Shown: positions 9,405-17,496 of the stretch, in pieces
How positions within the stretch are numbered: position 1 is the first letter of the stretch
Layout: each line of letters opens with the position of its first letter
NCBI GenBank assembly: GCA_964602515.1
Contig: CAZRRJ010000003.1
Span: 248,001-312,000, forward strand
Origin: Carboxylicivirga sp964602515
GTDB taxonomy: Bacteria; Bacteroidota; Bacteroidia; Bacteroidales; Marinilabiliaceae
Length of the DNA: 64,000 nt
Direction of reading: 5' to 3'
The notes under the pieces: model-generated
The model's database searches: none
The model's input: only the letters and a program-made list of their open reading frames with translations
Told to the model about the DNA's origin: nothing
Translations under genes and position numbers: made by a program

Positions 9405-9632
9405 TTGATAAATTCGACTTCCTCAAAACTAAATGCTTCAGATATTAACCGGAAAGCTGCTGGAAATGCTGATGTTGGCGGAGCTGCTTTAGCAGGTTTA
9501 TCACTAGCTGTATCAGGGACAGGTGCTGCTATGGCTGCGACAGGTCCTGCAGGTTGGGCTGGTATAGGTCTGGTTGTTGCTGGAAGGGGTTTACAGGCTT
9601 CTGCAGCACGTATGATATGGGATTTATGGTAG
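9405..9632 (+). CDS. Gly/Ala-rich hydrophobic peptide, bacteriocin-like or fragment
   Basis: The 75-residue frame starts at a weak TTG and carries a strongly Gly/Ala-rich central part (GGAALAGLSLAVSGTGAAMAA, then GPAGWAGIGLVVAG) with glycine-zipper spacing and a C-terminal ARMIWDLW. The frame is open upstream to a stop at 9351-9353 without an ATG, so it may instead be the C-terminal remnant of a longer protein. It sits 6 nt before a two-TM miniprotein. The pair recalls pore-forming peptide plus immunity protein, but no export leader or transporter is visible, so that is inference. No named family was recognised. Confidence 0.4.
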   Translation: MINSTSSKLNASDINRKAAGNADVGGAALAGLSLAVSGTGAAMAATGPAGWAGIGLVVAGRGLQASAARMIWDLW

Positions 9633-9638
9633 ATAATT

Positions 9639-9812
9639 ATGAGAAAAATTGTAATTTATTACATTCTACCACTAATATCGATTGTATTATTAACAACCTT
9701 ATTTCAGTGGGACAGTTCAGAGGAATTATACAAATCAATTATTATTTCGGTAATAATTACAGCCATGATAGTTTTTTTGCCTAAAAATCCTTTTATCAAT
9801 AACAAGAAATAA
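9639..9812 (+). CDS. Two-helix membrane miniprotein (57 aa), possible immunity protein
   Basis: The ATG at 9639 opens 57 codons: MRKIVIYYILPLISIVLLTT, a short acidic linker WDSSEEL, a second helix SIIISVIITAMIVFLP and a basic tail. The two predicted TM helices and positive tail suggest an inner-membrane miniprotein with both ends inside. It starts 6 nt after the Gly/Ala-rich peptide and ends just before an attC-like repeat, so the two genes form one cassette-like unit. The immunity role is inference from gene pairing and topology only. Confidence 0.5.
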   Translation: MRKIVIYYILPLISIVLLTTLFQWDSSEELYKSIIISVIITAMIVFLPKNPFINNKK

Positions 9813-9816
9813 CAAA

Positions 9817-9946
9817 CCGCTAACATTTTGTATAAAACATAGCCGAAATATTGCAATTTTATAGGTTTGTTACCCGAATTAACATTATCCCGGTTTTGCA
9901 TTTAAATCGTCAGCAATCGGCTACGTTTCATACAATCTACCATTAG
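9817..9946 (+). repeat. attC-like imperfect inverted repeat A
   Basis: The inner arms 9828-9846 (TTGTATAAAACATAGCCGA) and 9917-9935 pair at 17 of 19 positions. The outer boxes CGCTAACA and CATTAGTG also pair partly. The layout of two nested box pairs around a 70-nt loop, placed between unrelated same-strand genes, resembles integron attC sites. The arms share AAAACATAGCC with the repeat at 29339. Confidence 0.55.
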
Positions 9947-9961
9947 TGCCAATTTGCGCAA

Positions 9962-10741
9962 ATGACCGACTACAAAGAGATATTTTATAGAATAGAACAA
10001 GCCTTAAAAGATTGGGCATGGTTCTCAGAAACAGAGTTTGATAAATGTTATGGTCGTTTTAAAAAGTTTGAAAACAAAAAACGAACAGACCAAGAACTAT
10101 ATGAAATGCTTGTTCTTATTGTGTTTTATTCTGGTTTTCGAGCTTCTACAGTTGAACAGAAAGAGCATATTATTTTAAGACATCTTGCGGACTATAAAGC
10201 TGTTTCAGAATATACTGACTCCGATTTACAAAGAATCATGTCAGATTCAAGTATGATTAAAAATCAGCGAAAAATAGAAGCTTGCATAAAAAATGCGAAA
10301 GTCTTTCGAAATATAATTGAGGAAAATAAATCATTTCAAAATTATCTGGACAAATTTAATTTAAGCAACTCACTTGATGACCTGATTTTACTAAAAGAAG
10401 AACTAGAATATAAATTCGATTATTTGGGAGGCATAACAGTTTACCACTTATTAACAGACCTTGGTTACAATGTACTTAAGCCTGACCGAGTAATATTAAG
10501 AATATTCAAAAGACTTGGCTTAATTGAAAGTGAAAAACAATTATTAAAAGCAGTTATTCAAGGTAGGAAATTTGCAAACCAAACAGGAATTCCAATCAGA
10601 TATATTGATATTATCTTTGTTAAATTTGGTCAACAAGGAGAAAGTAAAATGTTTGGGATTAAAGATGGCATTTGTTTAGAAAAGAACCCAAAGTGTGACT
10701 TATGCAAATTGACTGAATATTGTAATTATGACAAAATTTAA
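9962..10741 (+). CDS. HhH-GPD DNA glycosylase with a C-terminal [4Fe-4S] motif
   Basis: The 259-residue protein looks like a base-excision DNA glycosylase. The N-terminal half (KDWAWFSETEFDKCYGRF, a region with FYSGFRAST) resembles the 3-methyladenine glycosylase (Tag) type. A helix-hairpin-helix region is at FDYLGGITVYHLL, and a candidate catalytic Asp lies in LKPDRVILR. The C-terminus has C238-X6-C245-X2-C248-X5-C254, the exact spacing of the EndoIII/MutY iron-sulfur cluster loop. This mix of a Tag-like body and an Nth-like cluster is unusual. Substrate specificity cannot be read. It is flanked by an attC-like repeat upstream and a transposase remnant 3 nt downstream. Confidence 0.75.
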   Translation: MTDYKEIFYRIEQALKDWAWFSETEFDKCYGRFKKFENKKRTDQELYEMLVLIVFYSGFRASTVEQKEHIILRHLADYKAVSEYTDSDLQRIMSDSSMIKNQRKIEACIKNAKVFRNIIEENKSFQNYLDKFNLSNSLDDLILLKEELEYKFDYLGGITVYHLLTDLGYNVLKPDRVILRIFKRLGLIESEKQLLKAVIQGRKFANQTGIPIRYIDIIFVKFGQQGESKMFGIKDGICLEKNPKCDLCKLTEYCNYDKI

Positions 10742-10744
10742 AAA

Positions 10745-10926
10745 ACCAAACGTATTACAAGCAACGGCAGGCTATTGTGGAACACCCTTATGGCACTATC
10801 AAACGGCAATGGGGCTTTAACTACATTATGACCAAACAAACCATCGAAAGGGCTAATGCAGATGTTGGTCTGATTATGATTGCCTATAACTTACGGCGGT
10901 TAATTAACTTAATAGTACTTACTTAG
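10745..10926 (+). mobile_element. C-terminal remnant of a DDE transposase (IS1182/IS5-like)
   Basis: The frame reads KQRQAIVEHPYGTIKRQWG followed by FNYIMTKQTIERANADVGL and ends IAYNLRRLINLIVLT with TAG at 10924-10926. IVEHPYGTIKR...AYNLRR is the conserved C-terminal catalytic-Glu region of this transposase group. Only about 60 codons remain and the N-terminal domain and DD residues are absent, so it is a dead fragment. It starts right after the glycosylase stop. No terminal inverted repeat or target duplication was identified. Confidence 0.75.
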
Positions 10927-11193
10927 TTACTGCGATTTGCAAAAAATCTCAAAACCTTAATAATTGTCTTTATAATCCGAATATCAACTCTGGAACTTCA
11001 CATAAGGAATAAAAAGCTCAAAAAATCATTAGTTGACATCTTATATAATTATTAAAATAATTCAATTATTCTTAAATTTTAATTACGGAAGTCAAATAGG
11101 TTTTTAGACTGACGTTGGCAACAAGCAATCACACAAAAGCAGAATTCATTAAATCAGAAAAGAATAAATTACATTTGGTAAAAATATACATCA

Positions 11194-11502
11194 ATGCAAC
11201 AGATTCTGTAAATACGTAAAAACAATCTAATTGAACTCTGTCAAGAATTCAAAGTGAAAAGGTTGTATGCTTTTGGTTCTGTTGTAGGAAATGATTTTTC
11301 AGACACAAGTGATATTGATTTTTTATTATCATTCGTAGATAATTTAACTCCTGAATAATACGCAGATAATTATTTTGAATTACAATATAGACTTCGAGAA
11401 TTATTTCATCGTGATATTGATATCGTAACGGAACGGACTCTTAATAATCCGTTTTTTATTCAAAGTATTAATGAATCAAAGGAATTGATTTATGAAGCGT
11501 GA
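11194..11502 (+). pseudogene. MNT-type nucleotidyltransferase antitoxin (MntA-like), interrupted by two stops
   Basis: The frame from ATG 11194 encodes an MNT-fold minimal nucleotidyltransferase with FGSVVGNDFSDTSDIDFLL, the GSx10DxD motif, and a C-terminal RDIDIVTERTLNNPF. Two in-frame TAA codons interrupt it, at 11209-11211 (codon 6) and at 11356-11358 (after LTPE). Either would need one base change to restore a sense codon such as AAA or GAA. Family knowledge: MntA modifies and neutralises the HEPN toxin HepT. Here the downstream hepT frame is intact and overlaps the end of this one. A GTG at 11254 could make a fragment with the active site, but the second stop would still cut it short. 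Confidence 0.8.
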
Positions 11503-11821
11503 AATTAAAAAGCACTTATACGATATCAAAATTTCTATTGAGTCGATTTATGAATATTTGGGAGATAAACGAGATTTTCTGGAATATCAGAATAATAAAC
11601 TCCTAAGGCGAGCCATTGAGCGTGAGATTGAGATAATAGGAAAAGCAATGAATCGAGCTTTAAATGAAGGCCCTGATTTAGAAATTGAAAATGCTAGAAA
11701 AATTGTTGATACAAGAAATTGGGTGATTCATGGTTATGACAAGGTTGATGATGTTATCATTTGGGAAATAATTTCTAAACATCTTCCAAAACTAAAAGAG
11801 GAAATAGAAGCATATCTATAA
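11492..11821 (+). CDS. HepT-like HEPN ribonuclease toxin (DUF86)
   Basis: The 109-residue all-helical protein carries RNWVIHGY, the RX4HXY catalytic motif of HEPN RNases, at about residues 75-82. It is preceded by the conserved region AIEREIEIIGKAMNRAL. Family knowledge: HepT cleaves RNA (tRNA in studied cases) and is silenced by its MNT partner. The gene overlaps the 3' end of the interrupted MNT frame by 11 nt, the usual coupled arrangement. The toxin frame looks complete while its antitoxin is broken, so it may be non-toxic, weakly expressed or neutralised in trans. Confidence 0.85.
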   Translation: MKREIKKHLYDIKISIESIYEYLGDKRDFLEYQNNKLLRRAIEREIEIIGKAMNRALNEGPDLEIENARKIVDTRNWVIHGYDKVDDVIIWEIISKHLPKLKEEIEAYL

Positions 11822-11836
11822 AAAAAATGCAAGTTG

Positions 11837-12025
11837 CCAACAATGGCTAATAAAGCATTGGGGGCAGCGTAACCTCATAAGTTTCTACAAAGCCGACCTC
11901 TGCCAAATCGTTGATTTGGCTTTGCTGATAGAAAAGGTAAAAGCAAAATACAACGCTTTGGCTACTTAACATTTTGAAAGGGTATCTGGTAAAAATCCCC
12001 CAACGCTTCATAGCCGCATCTGTTA
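11837..12025 (+). repeat. attC-like imperfect inverted repeat B
   Basis: The left arm, CAACAATGGCTAATAAAG followed by CATTGGGGG (from 11840), pairs with the right arm around 11997-12025 (CCCCCAACGCTTCATAGCC then GCATCTGTT), with small bulges. The spacer is about 130 nt. The left arm AACAATGGCTAATAAAG recurs at 27606-27622, which supports a repeat family rather than chance. Confidence 0.5.
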
Positions 12026-12320
12026 CCAAACATGATAAAAAAGACACAATGGGTACAAGTTAATAGACCTAAGATTAATTCTTAACTGAAAACAGTAGGG
12101 TTTGAATTACGGAAGTGAGTTGCAAAGAGAAGCATGCGATACCTTTTCCCAATCGCTCAGCACCGTCCCGCGAAAGGATAGCACCATTGCGTGGTTTGAC
12201 AAGTTTGCTCTTCGAAAAGCCAAACATTTCATATACGTAGCCGTTGTATGCAAGGCTGAGAAACCGAATCGAATAATGAACTTGATTACAAAAGAGTGCA
12301 ATTTTTGCCACCACAAATTG
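12026..12320. other. Non-coding gap ahead of the restriction-modification genes
   Basis: No credible gene. A second attC-like right end is present near 12226-12260 (ATACGTAGCCGTTGTATGCAAG). The string AATTACGGAAGT at about 12105 also occurs at about 11082. The short open frames here read through these repeats and were not called. Confidence 0.4.
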
Positions 12321-12328
12321 TATATTTG
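12321..12328 (+). promoter_or_regulatory. -7 promoter box (TATATTTG) for the restriction-modification genes
   Basis: TATATTTG matches TAnnTTTG and lies 34 nt before the methylase ATG. The -33 region is not convincing. Confidence 0.45.
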
Positions 12329-12362
12329 TTAACTGAAATAATTAGTAATTGCTTATACTTAA

Positions 12363-15362
12363 ATGAAGCTAAAATCCTTATACTCAGCACTTGGATACAA
12401 TGATTTTCTAAAAACAAATTTAGAAATCAATTCCTTACATCCTGATTATAGGGATATAGAAAAGATTGGAGCTGATAAAGTTTATTTTTCAGGTGATAAC
12501 CCAGCCGTTCTTTTTGTTGATGTTTTATCATTTACCGATTCAGAGCTAATTAGAATTGCCAGAATACAAAAGAAAGCTTGGAATTATCGAAAAGTCTTAC
12601 TTCTTTTTGCAGTTTCAGATACTGAAATACGAATATACAATTGTCATGAAAAACCTAGATTCGTCGATGAAAATCAAAATATTCAAGAAGAACTGGAAAA
12701 ACTTCAAATATTTGAATATAATGACAAGTCGGATGAAACGGTTTTAGATATACTCTTAAATGTTTTTTCTAGAATTGGAGTTGATTGTGGTTTATTATGG
12801 TCTGCGGATTATGATATTCAGAAAAAAATAAATACACAAAAACGATTAGATAAATATTTAGTTCAAAGCCTTCTAAATACGGCAATTGAACTAGAGAAAA
12901 AAGGGATTAAGGATAAGAACATTATTCATGCCCTGCTAATGAGGTCTTTATTTATTCTTTTTCTTGAAGATAAAGGTGCAGCGGCAGAAGCTGGACTATA
13001 TAAAAAAATTAAGACCAATTCTGAAAGTTATTTTGACATTCTAGGGGATTATAATGCTACATATTTACTATTTGAAGAAGTTCAGAAGCATTTTAATGGT
13101 AATATATTCCCAGTCTTGCCAAATGAAAAAGAAATTGTTAATCAAGAGCACTTAGGGTTAGTAAGAAAGTGCTTTATTGATGGTGATATTTCTGACCAAC
13201 CTAAATTATTTAATAATTGGCGTCTTTTTGATTTTAGAATTATTCATATTGAACTATTAAGCGAGATTTACGAGAATTTCCTCGGAGAACTTAAACGTGA
13301 AAGAGGACAATTTTACACTCCCCACAGCTTAGTTGAATTAATTTTAAAAGAAAAATTACCTACATCATCAAAACAATTTGATTTAAAGATTCTCGACCCT
13401 GCTTGTGGTTCAGGAATTTTTCTTGTTGAAAGCTACAAGCGTTTAGTTAAAAGGTGGAAATTCGCAAACCCAGCTAAACAGATTGATTTTAGAATTCTGT
13501 GTGAATTATTGACAAGTAATATATATGGAATTGAAATAGACCAAACTGCTATTAAGGTTGCTGCTTTTAGCTTGTATTTAGCATTAGTTGATGAATTAGA
13601 CCCTAAGACACTTTGGATTAGAAGTGATTATCAACTTCCATATTTAATATTCGACCCTACAGATAATACAAGACCCAAGAATAAACAAGGGAAGAATCTG
13701 TGGAGAATGGACACTATTGGAGATGTAAACTCCAATGATTTTATTAAAGCAGATTTAGTTGTAGGTAATCCCCCGTTTGGTACGAAAGATATAAAGGAAT
13801 CTATTGTTAAGTATTTAAATAATAAAAAGTATCCAATGCAGATGGTGTTGGCATTTATTGATAAAGCAACTCAATTTGCACCTACAGGAAAAATTGCCCT
13901 CATTTTTAATACAAAGACATTAACAAATACAAATAAAAAATACTGTCATTTTAGACGATGGTTACTAAATGAAAATCATGTTGAAAAGGTTTATAACTTA
14001 TCAATTTACCGAAATGTAAAGAAAGACTTTGGTGGAAAACTTTTTGAAGAAACAACTGTGCCTATAAGTATAGTTTATTTTCAAAAAGAAAAGCCAAAAA
14101 ACATTTCTGACACAATTGAATATTGTGCACCCAAAACATATGTTAAATCAAATTTGATTGATGGAGTAGTAATAGATAGCTCGGACATAAAATTCTTACC
14201 TCGTATAGAATGCCAAAAGCCTGACACGAAGATTTGGAAAATCGCAATGTGGGGTAATATTCATGATTTTAAATTAATCGAACGTTTAAATAATAAATTA
14301 GGAAGCTTAAACTCCTTTTTTAAAGAGAGTGAATCACAGTGGCGTTATGGCATAGGTTATCATAGTAACAAAAAAGAAGTTATTCCTGAGAAGCTTGTAC
14401 CAACACAATGTATTACCAGATATTATACAGATGAAGTAAATAGCACTATTAATACAAGAAGTTTCAGAAAAATTAATAAGGATTTATTTACTCCACCATA
14501 TGTGGTTGTAAAGGAAGGTCAGCATAAGAATGAAATTACATCGACTTTTATTGATTATAATGCTGCAACCAGGAATTCTACTTATGTAATAAATGCTAAT
14601 GTACGGGCGAGTATAAAAAAAGCTTTGGTTTGTTATATAAATTCTCGCTTTTCATCTTACTTCTTATTCCTAACAACTTCTTCTTGGGGTATTGAGCGTG
14701 AGCGTATTTTATTTGAAGAAGTGTTGAGCATTCCATCAATTATTGAATCTTTAAGTGATAAGCATTTGTCAACAATTGATTCCTTATTTGAGGAAATAAA
14801 ACATGAAACTAATAAAGACAGAATTAAACTAGTTCAAGGTAAAATTGATAATGTAATAAGTGATATTTTAAAGCTTAGCAAGAAAGACCTAGTACTAATT
14901 GAAGATTGTTTAAATTATCAATTAAACCTATTTGATAAAGGAGTTGATTCTATTGGTTTATTACGTAGTACTTTATCAGAAAATAAAGCGTATGCCAATA
15001 TTGTATCTGATGAGCTAAATAACTTTTTAGCAAGTTCTAAGATGGTAACAAACTCCTGCATATATGATATTTCACTAAATGACCCATTAAATATGGTTGT
15101 TCTTAGCTTTGAAGATAAGAAGAACGATATAGAGACTAAGTCATTTGAATCATTACGTTCCAAGCTAAAAGAAATAGATAAATATTTACTACAACAAAAA
15201 GCTGGTCAAAGTATTTTTGTTCAAAAACAGATTCGTCATTACGACACTAATAAGATTTTCTTAATAAAGCCTAATCAAAAACGATTTTGGACACGTGCTC
15301 AAGCATTAGAAGATGCGACTTCGATTATTGAGGAGATTTTAACTATGGAGGGTGCTAAATGA
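12363..15362 (+). CDS. N6-adenine DNA methyltransferase of a restriction-modification system (Type IIG/Eco57I-like)
   Basis: The 999-residue protein has a gamma-type N6-adenine methylase core: motif X-like RGQFYTP (314-320), SAM-binding motif I DPACGSGIF (345-353) and catalytic motif IV NPPF (469-472). The 300-residue N-terminal region is helical with a beta-rich start. A long C-terminal part contains the likely target-recognition domain and a coiled region. It would methylate host DNA and may carry cleavage activity, although no clear nuclease motif was found inside it. The stop overlaps the start of the next gene by 4 nt (ATGA), so the two products probably work together. The codon use is AT-rich like the neighbouring cassette genes. 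Confidence 0.85.
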   Translation: MKLKSLYSALGYNDFLKTNLEINSLHPDYRDIEKIGADKVYFSGDNPAVLFVDVLSFTDSELIRIARIQKKAWNYRKVLLLFAVSDTEIRIYNCHEKPRFVDENQNIQEELEKLQIFEYNDKSDETVLDILLNVFSRIGVDCGLLWSADYDIQKKINTQKRLDKYLVQSLLNTAIELEKKGIKDKNIIHALLMRSLFILFLEDKGAAAEAGLYKKIKTNSESYFDILGDYNATYLLFEEVQKHFNGNIFPVLPNEKEIVNQEHLGLVRKCFIDGDISDQPKLFNNWRLFDFRIIHIELLSEIYENFLGELKRERGQFYTPHSLVELILKEKLPTSSKQFDLKILDPACGSGIFLVESYKRLVKRWKFANPAKQIDFRILCELLTSNIYGIEIDQTAIKVAAFSLYLALVDELDPKTLWIRSDYQLPYLIFDPTDNTRPKNKQGKNLWRMDTIGDVNSNDFIKADLVVGNPPFGTKDIKESIVKYLNNKKYPMQMVLAFIDKATQFAPTGKIALIFNTKTLTNTNKKYCHFRRWLLNENHVEKVYNLSIYRNVKKDFGGKLFEETTVPISIVYFQKEKPKNISDTIEYCAPKTYVKSNLIDGVVIDSSDIKFLPRIECQKPDTKIWKIAMWGNIHDFKLIERLNNKLGSLNSFFKESESQWRYGIGYHSNKKEVIPEKLVPTQCITRYYTDEVNSTINTRSFRKINKDLFTPPYVVVKEGQHKNEITSTFIDYNAATRNSTYVINANVRASIKKALVCYINSRFSSYFLFLTTSSWGIERERILFEEVLSIPSIIESLSDKHLSTIDSLFEEIKHETNKDRIKLVQGKIDNVISDILKLSKKDLVLIEDCLNYQLNLFDKGVDSIGLLRSTLSENKAYANIVSDELNNFLASSKMVTNSCIYDISLNDPLNMVVLSFEDKKNDIETKSFESLRSKLKEIDKYLLQQKAGQSIFVQKQIRHYDTNKIFLIKPNQKRFWTRAQALEDATSIIEEILTMEGAK

Positions 15363-16021
15363 TTGGGTCATTAAGTTCTGATATTATTTCTCAATTTCAA
15401 GAATCATTTGAAAACAACTGCCTTTCTTTATTTGGTGAAGCATATTCCTATATTACTAGCACTTTACAAATTAATGTAGATTGGGAGGAAGAAAATGTTT
15501 CTGCTAACTTTTTTGATTATATAGATTCTAGTGAAAGAGCTATCTGTTTGAATATTAACATCTCAGATGAACATAGATTGTATTATCAAAACATTTTATC
15601 GGGAGAAAAAACTGCTAAATCTGCATCTCGAATTGATTTTAGATTGACAACAAATTGGACCTCGGCGAAGCGTCGTTTTGAATATTACATTGAAGCAAAA
15701 AATTTAATTGAAGAAGACTGTATCAAGAAAGGAAGAAAAACAAAACTTAATGCAAAGGAAAATCACAAAAGATATATTCATACTGGGATAGATAATTTTG
15801 CTTCTGGCAAGTATCCAAAAAATGGCTGTTTGATTGGTTATGTTTTGCAAGGAATGCCAATCAGTATTGTGGAAAAGATTAATTTACAATTGAACCTTTC
15901 AAATAGAGAATCAGAAAATTTGAAACAGGAAGTTAGTCAAATAAATAATTTATCTTTTTATTTTGTTTCAACACACAGAGAAAAAAGGAAAATCAAACAT
16001 TTTTTAATCAAATTTGAATAA
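15359..16021 (+). CDS. Putative restriction endonuclease partner (PD-(D/E)xK-like)
   Basis: The 220-residue protein overlaps the methylase gene by 4 nt. A possible PD-(D/E)xK core is seen as D93 in RIDFRL followed by E112-A-K114 in YYIEAKNLIEE, the usual D...ExK spacing. The C-terminal half has an acidic-to-basic transition ending REKRKIKHFLIKF. The nuclease role is inferred from this motif and from coupling to the methylase. I do not recognise a named family. An alternative is a specificity or accessory subunit. Confidence 0.6.
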   Translation: MIGSLSSDIISQFQESFENNCLSLFGEAYSYITSTLQINVDWEEENVSANFFDYIDSSERAICLNINISDEHRLYYQNILSGEKTAKSASRIDFRLTTNWTSAKRRFEYYIEAKNLIEEDCIKKGRKTKLNAKENHKRYIHTGIDNFASGKYPKNGCLIGYVLQGMPISIVEKINLQLNLSNRESENLKQEVSQINNLSFYFVSTHREKRKIKHFLIKFE

Positions 16022-16054
16022 TCACCCCACACAGTCAAGTACATTTGCAATTCA

Positions 16055-16200
16055 CACAAGCCAACGCACGACCCTAAAAACTATTTTTTCGGGAACAGCA
16101 GAGCTTTGATTGAGCAAAAGTGAAGTGCTTTAATATCCCGCACTACGCATATTTGAGCCGTTAGCACTCATATAAAGCGCGCTGCAAAATGCAATGAATT
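16055..16200 (+). repeat. attC-like region D
   Basis: Between the restriction genes and the ClbS gene the sequence starts with GCCAACGCACGACC and ends with GAGCCGTTAGCACTC, the outer-box pattern seen in the better pairs here. The inner arms are not clearly paired, so this is the weakest of the attC-like calls. Confidence 0.3.
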
Positions 16201-16234
16201 TACTGAAATAGAATAATTCAAGAAGGACGAAATA

Positions 16235-16747
16235 ATGGCTAGACCAACGACAAAAGAACAATTAAACGAGACGAGTAGAATTAATTTCGAAAAATTATTC
16301 ACTCTTATTAGTTCAATGACAAAGGAAGAGCAAAACAAAACATTTGACTTTGAGGACAGAGATAAAAATATTCGAGACGTTTTAGTGCATTTATATGAAT
16401 GGCATCAACTTTTATTAAACTGGATTGACTCAAATCAATCAGGAAATGAAGTGAGCTTTTTGCCAGAACCTTATAACTGGAAAACTTATCCGCAAATGAA
16501 TGTTGAATTTTGGGAAAAACATCAAAAAACTCCATTTGAAAAGTCCGTGATAAATTTGGAGAAAAGTCACCTTGACGTAATGAAATTAATTGACTCATTT
16601 TCGGACAAGGAATTATTTACAAAAAAATATTTTTCCTGGACAGGAACAACAAGTTTAGGAAGTTATTGTGTTTCTGCAACTTCAAGTCATTACGATTGGG
16701 CAATGAAGAAAATCAAGAAACATAAAAAAAGTTTAACTACGAAATAA
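16235..16747 (+). CDS. ClbS/DfsB family four-helix protein
   Basis: The 170-residue protein starts MARPTTKEQL and contains the family hallmarks DVLVHLYEWHQLLLNW, NVEFWEKHQ, FSWTGTTSLGSYCVSATSSHYDWA. ClbS/DfsB proteins are DinB-superfamily four-helix bundles. The founding members are ClbS, which protects colibactin producers by hydrolysing the cyclopropane warhead, and DfsB, a desulfurization-linked protein. No colibactin-like genes are nearby, so the substrate here is unknown. An AAGAAGGA-like ribosome site (16220-16228) precedes the ATG. The gene sits between attC-like elements as a single-gene cassette. Confidence 0.88.
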   Translation: MARPTTKEQLNETSRINFEKLFTLISSMTKEEQNKTFDFEDRDKNIRDVLVHLYEWHQLLLNWIDSNQSGNEVSFLPEPYNWKTYPQMNVEFWEKHQKTPFEKSVINLEKSHLDVMKLIDSFSDKELFTKKYFSWTGTTSLGSYCVSATSSHYDWAMKKIKKHKKSLTTK

Positions 16748-16755
16748 AAATACGA

Positions 16756-16793
16756 GGGCTAACAATGTGCATAATGCACTCACCGTTGGGCTT
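16756..16793 (+). repeat. Compact attC-like hairpin E
   Basis: GGCTAACAATG-TGCAT pairs with ATGCACTCACCGTTGGGC, with one two-base bulge (AG), to form a compact hairpin directly after the ClbS stop. The outer ends GGCTAAC and GTTGGGC resemble the attC outer boxes RYYYAAC and GTTRRRY. Confidence 0.5.
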
Positions 16794-16828
16794 AATTTAA
16801 CAATACAATATAAAGAACCTGAAACTAA

Positions 16829-17170
16829 TTATTTTTCGGAATACTATTTCTAAATTCACATTTACATGCTAAAGAAAGTTGGTCTATTGGAATTATTTAT
16901 CAACCTAAACTAACAAGTATGCTTGCGAGATCAAGTAGTGATAATTTCGCCTTTGGTTATGGTTATGAGACGGGATTAGTATTAGTAAGGCAATTATCTA
17001 CACACTTTGATATTGACGGAAGACTTCTTTTTCAGAAATGCAAAGTTAATAATGAAGTAACAGCCTCGGAAGTTATAGATCCAATATTCACCAAAAATGG
17101 GAAAATGAAATATATCGATTCATACAGTTATTTATCATTACCTATTACGGCTAGATACAAACTAATGGAC
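16829..17170 (+). pseudogene. Outer-membrane beta-barrel protein remnant
   Basis: From the stop at 16826 to about 17170 the frame encodes alternating amphipathic strands (SWSIGIIYQPKLTS, FAFGYGYETGLVLVRQL, FDIDGRLLFQK, YSYLSLPITARYKL) typical of Bacteroidota porin/PorT-like barrels. No start codon or signal peptide is present and the frame runs directly into an HTH antitoxin sequence. I read it as the central part of a lost outer-membrane protein. Confidence in the exact family is low. Confidence 0.5.
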
Positions 17171-17182
17171 AAGAATGGAAAT

Positions 17183-17493
17183 ATGAAAATGATGACTTTA
17201 GAGGAACTTAAAGACAAACATCCAGGAAAAGTAGGGACTCCAGAACGAGACGATTATGAGTTTGAACTCAAAGTGGACATTCCCGGAAAAATGATTAAAA
17301 CCGTAAGAAAAGAACGTCATTTAACACAAGAACAACTTGGAAAATTGGTTGGTGTCAATAAATCACAGATATCCAAACCAGAACGAAATACGAAAACGTT
17401 ACCATAAAAACTGTTTTAAAAGTTTTTAGGGCATTAAAGACTAATATTAAGTTCTCCATTGAAAAAATGGATGAAAATTACGGTCTAGCATAA
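17183..17493 (+). pseudogene. HTH (Xre/HigA-like) antitoxin with frameshift
   Basis: From ATG 17183 (or 17165 or 17189) the sequence reads MKMMTLEELKDKHPGK, then GTPERDDYEFEL, then an Xre helix-turn-helix IRTVRKER-type segment (TVRKERHLTQEQLGKLVGVNKSQISK). At the A-run 17393-17396 the frame is lost: the encoded frame ends TKTLP at 17407, while one extra A would continue TKNVTIKTVLKVFRALK and end ENYGLA at TAA 17491-17493, as expected for the family. No HigB/RelE toxin is next to it. The frame is fused in-frame upstream to a barrel remnant. Confidence 0.75.
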
Positions 17494-17496
17494 AAA

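Noticed and set aside
11847..12316. Several short frames between hepT and the methylase
   Set aside because: They lie on attC-like repeats and show no coding signs.
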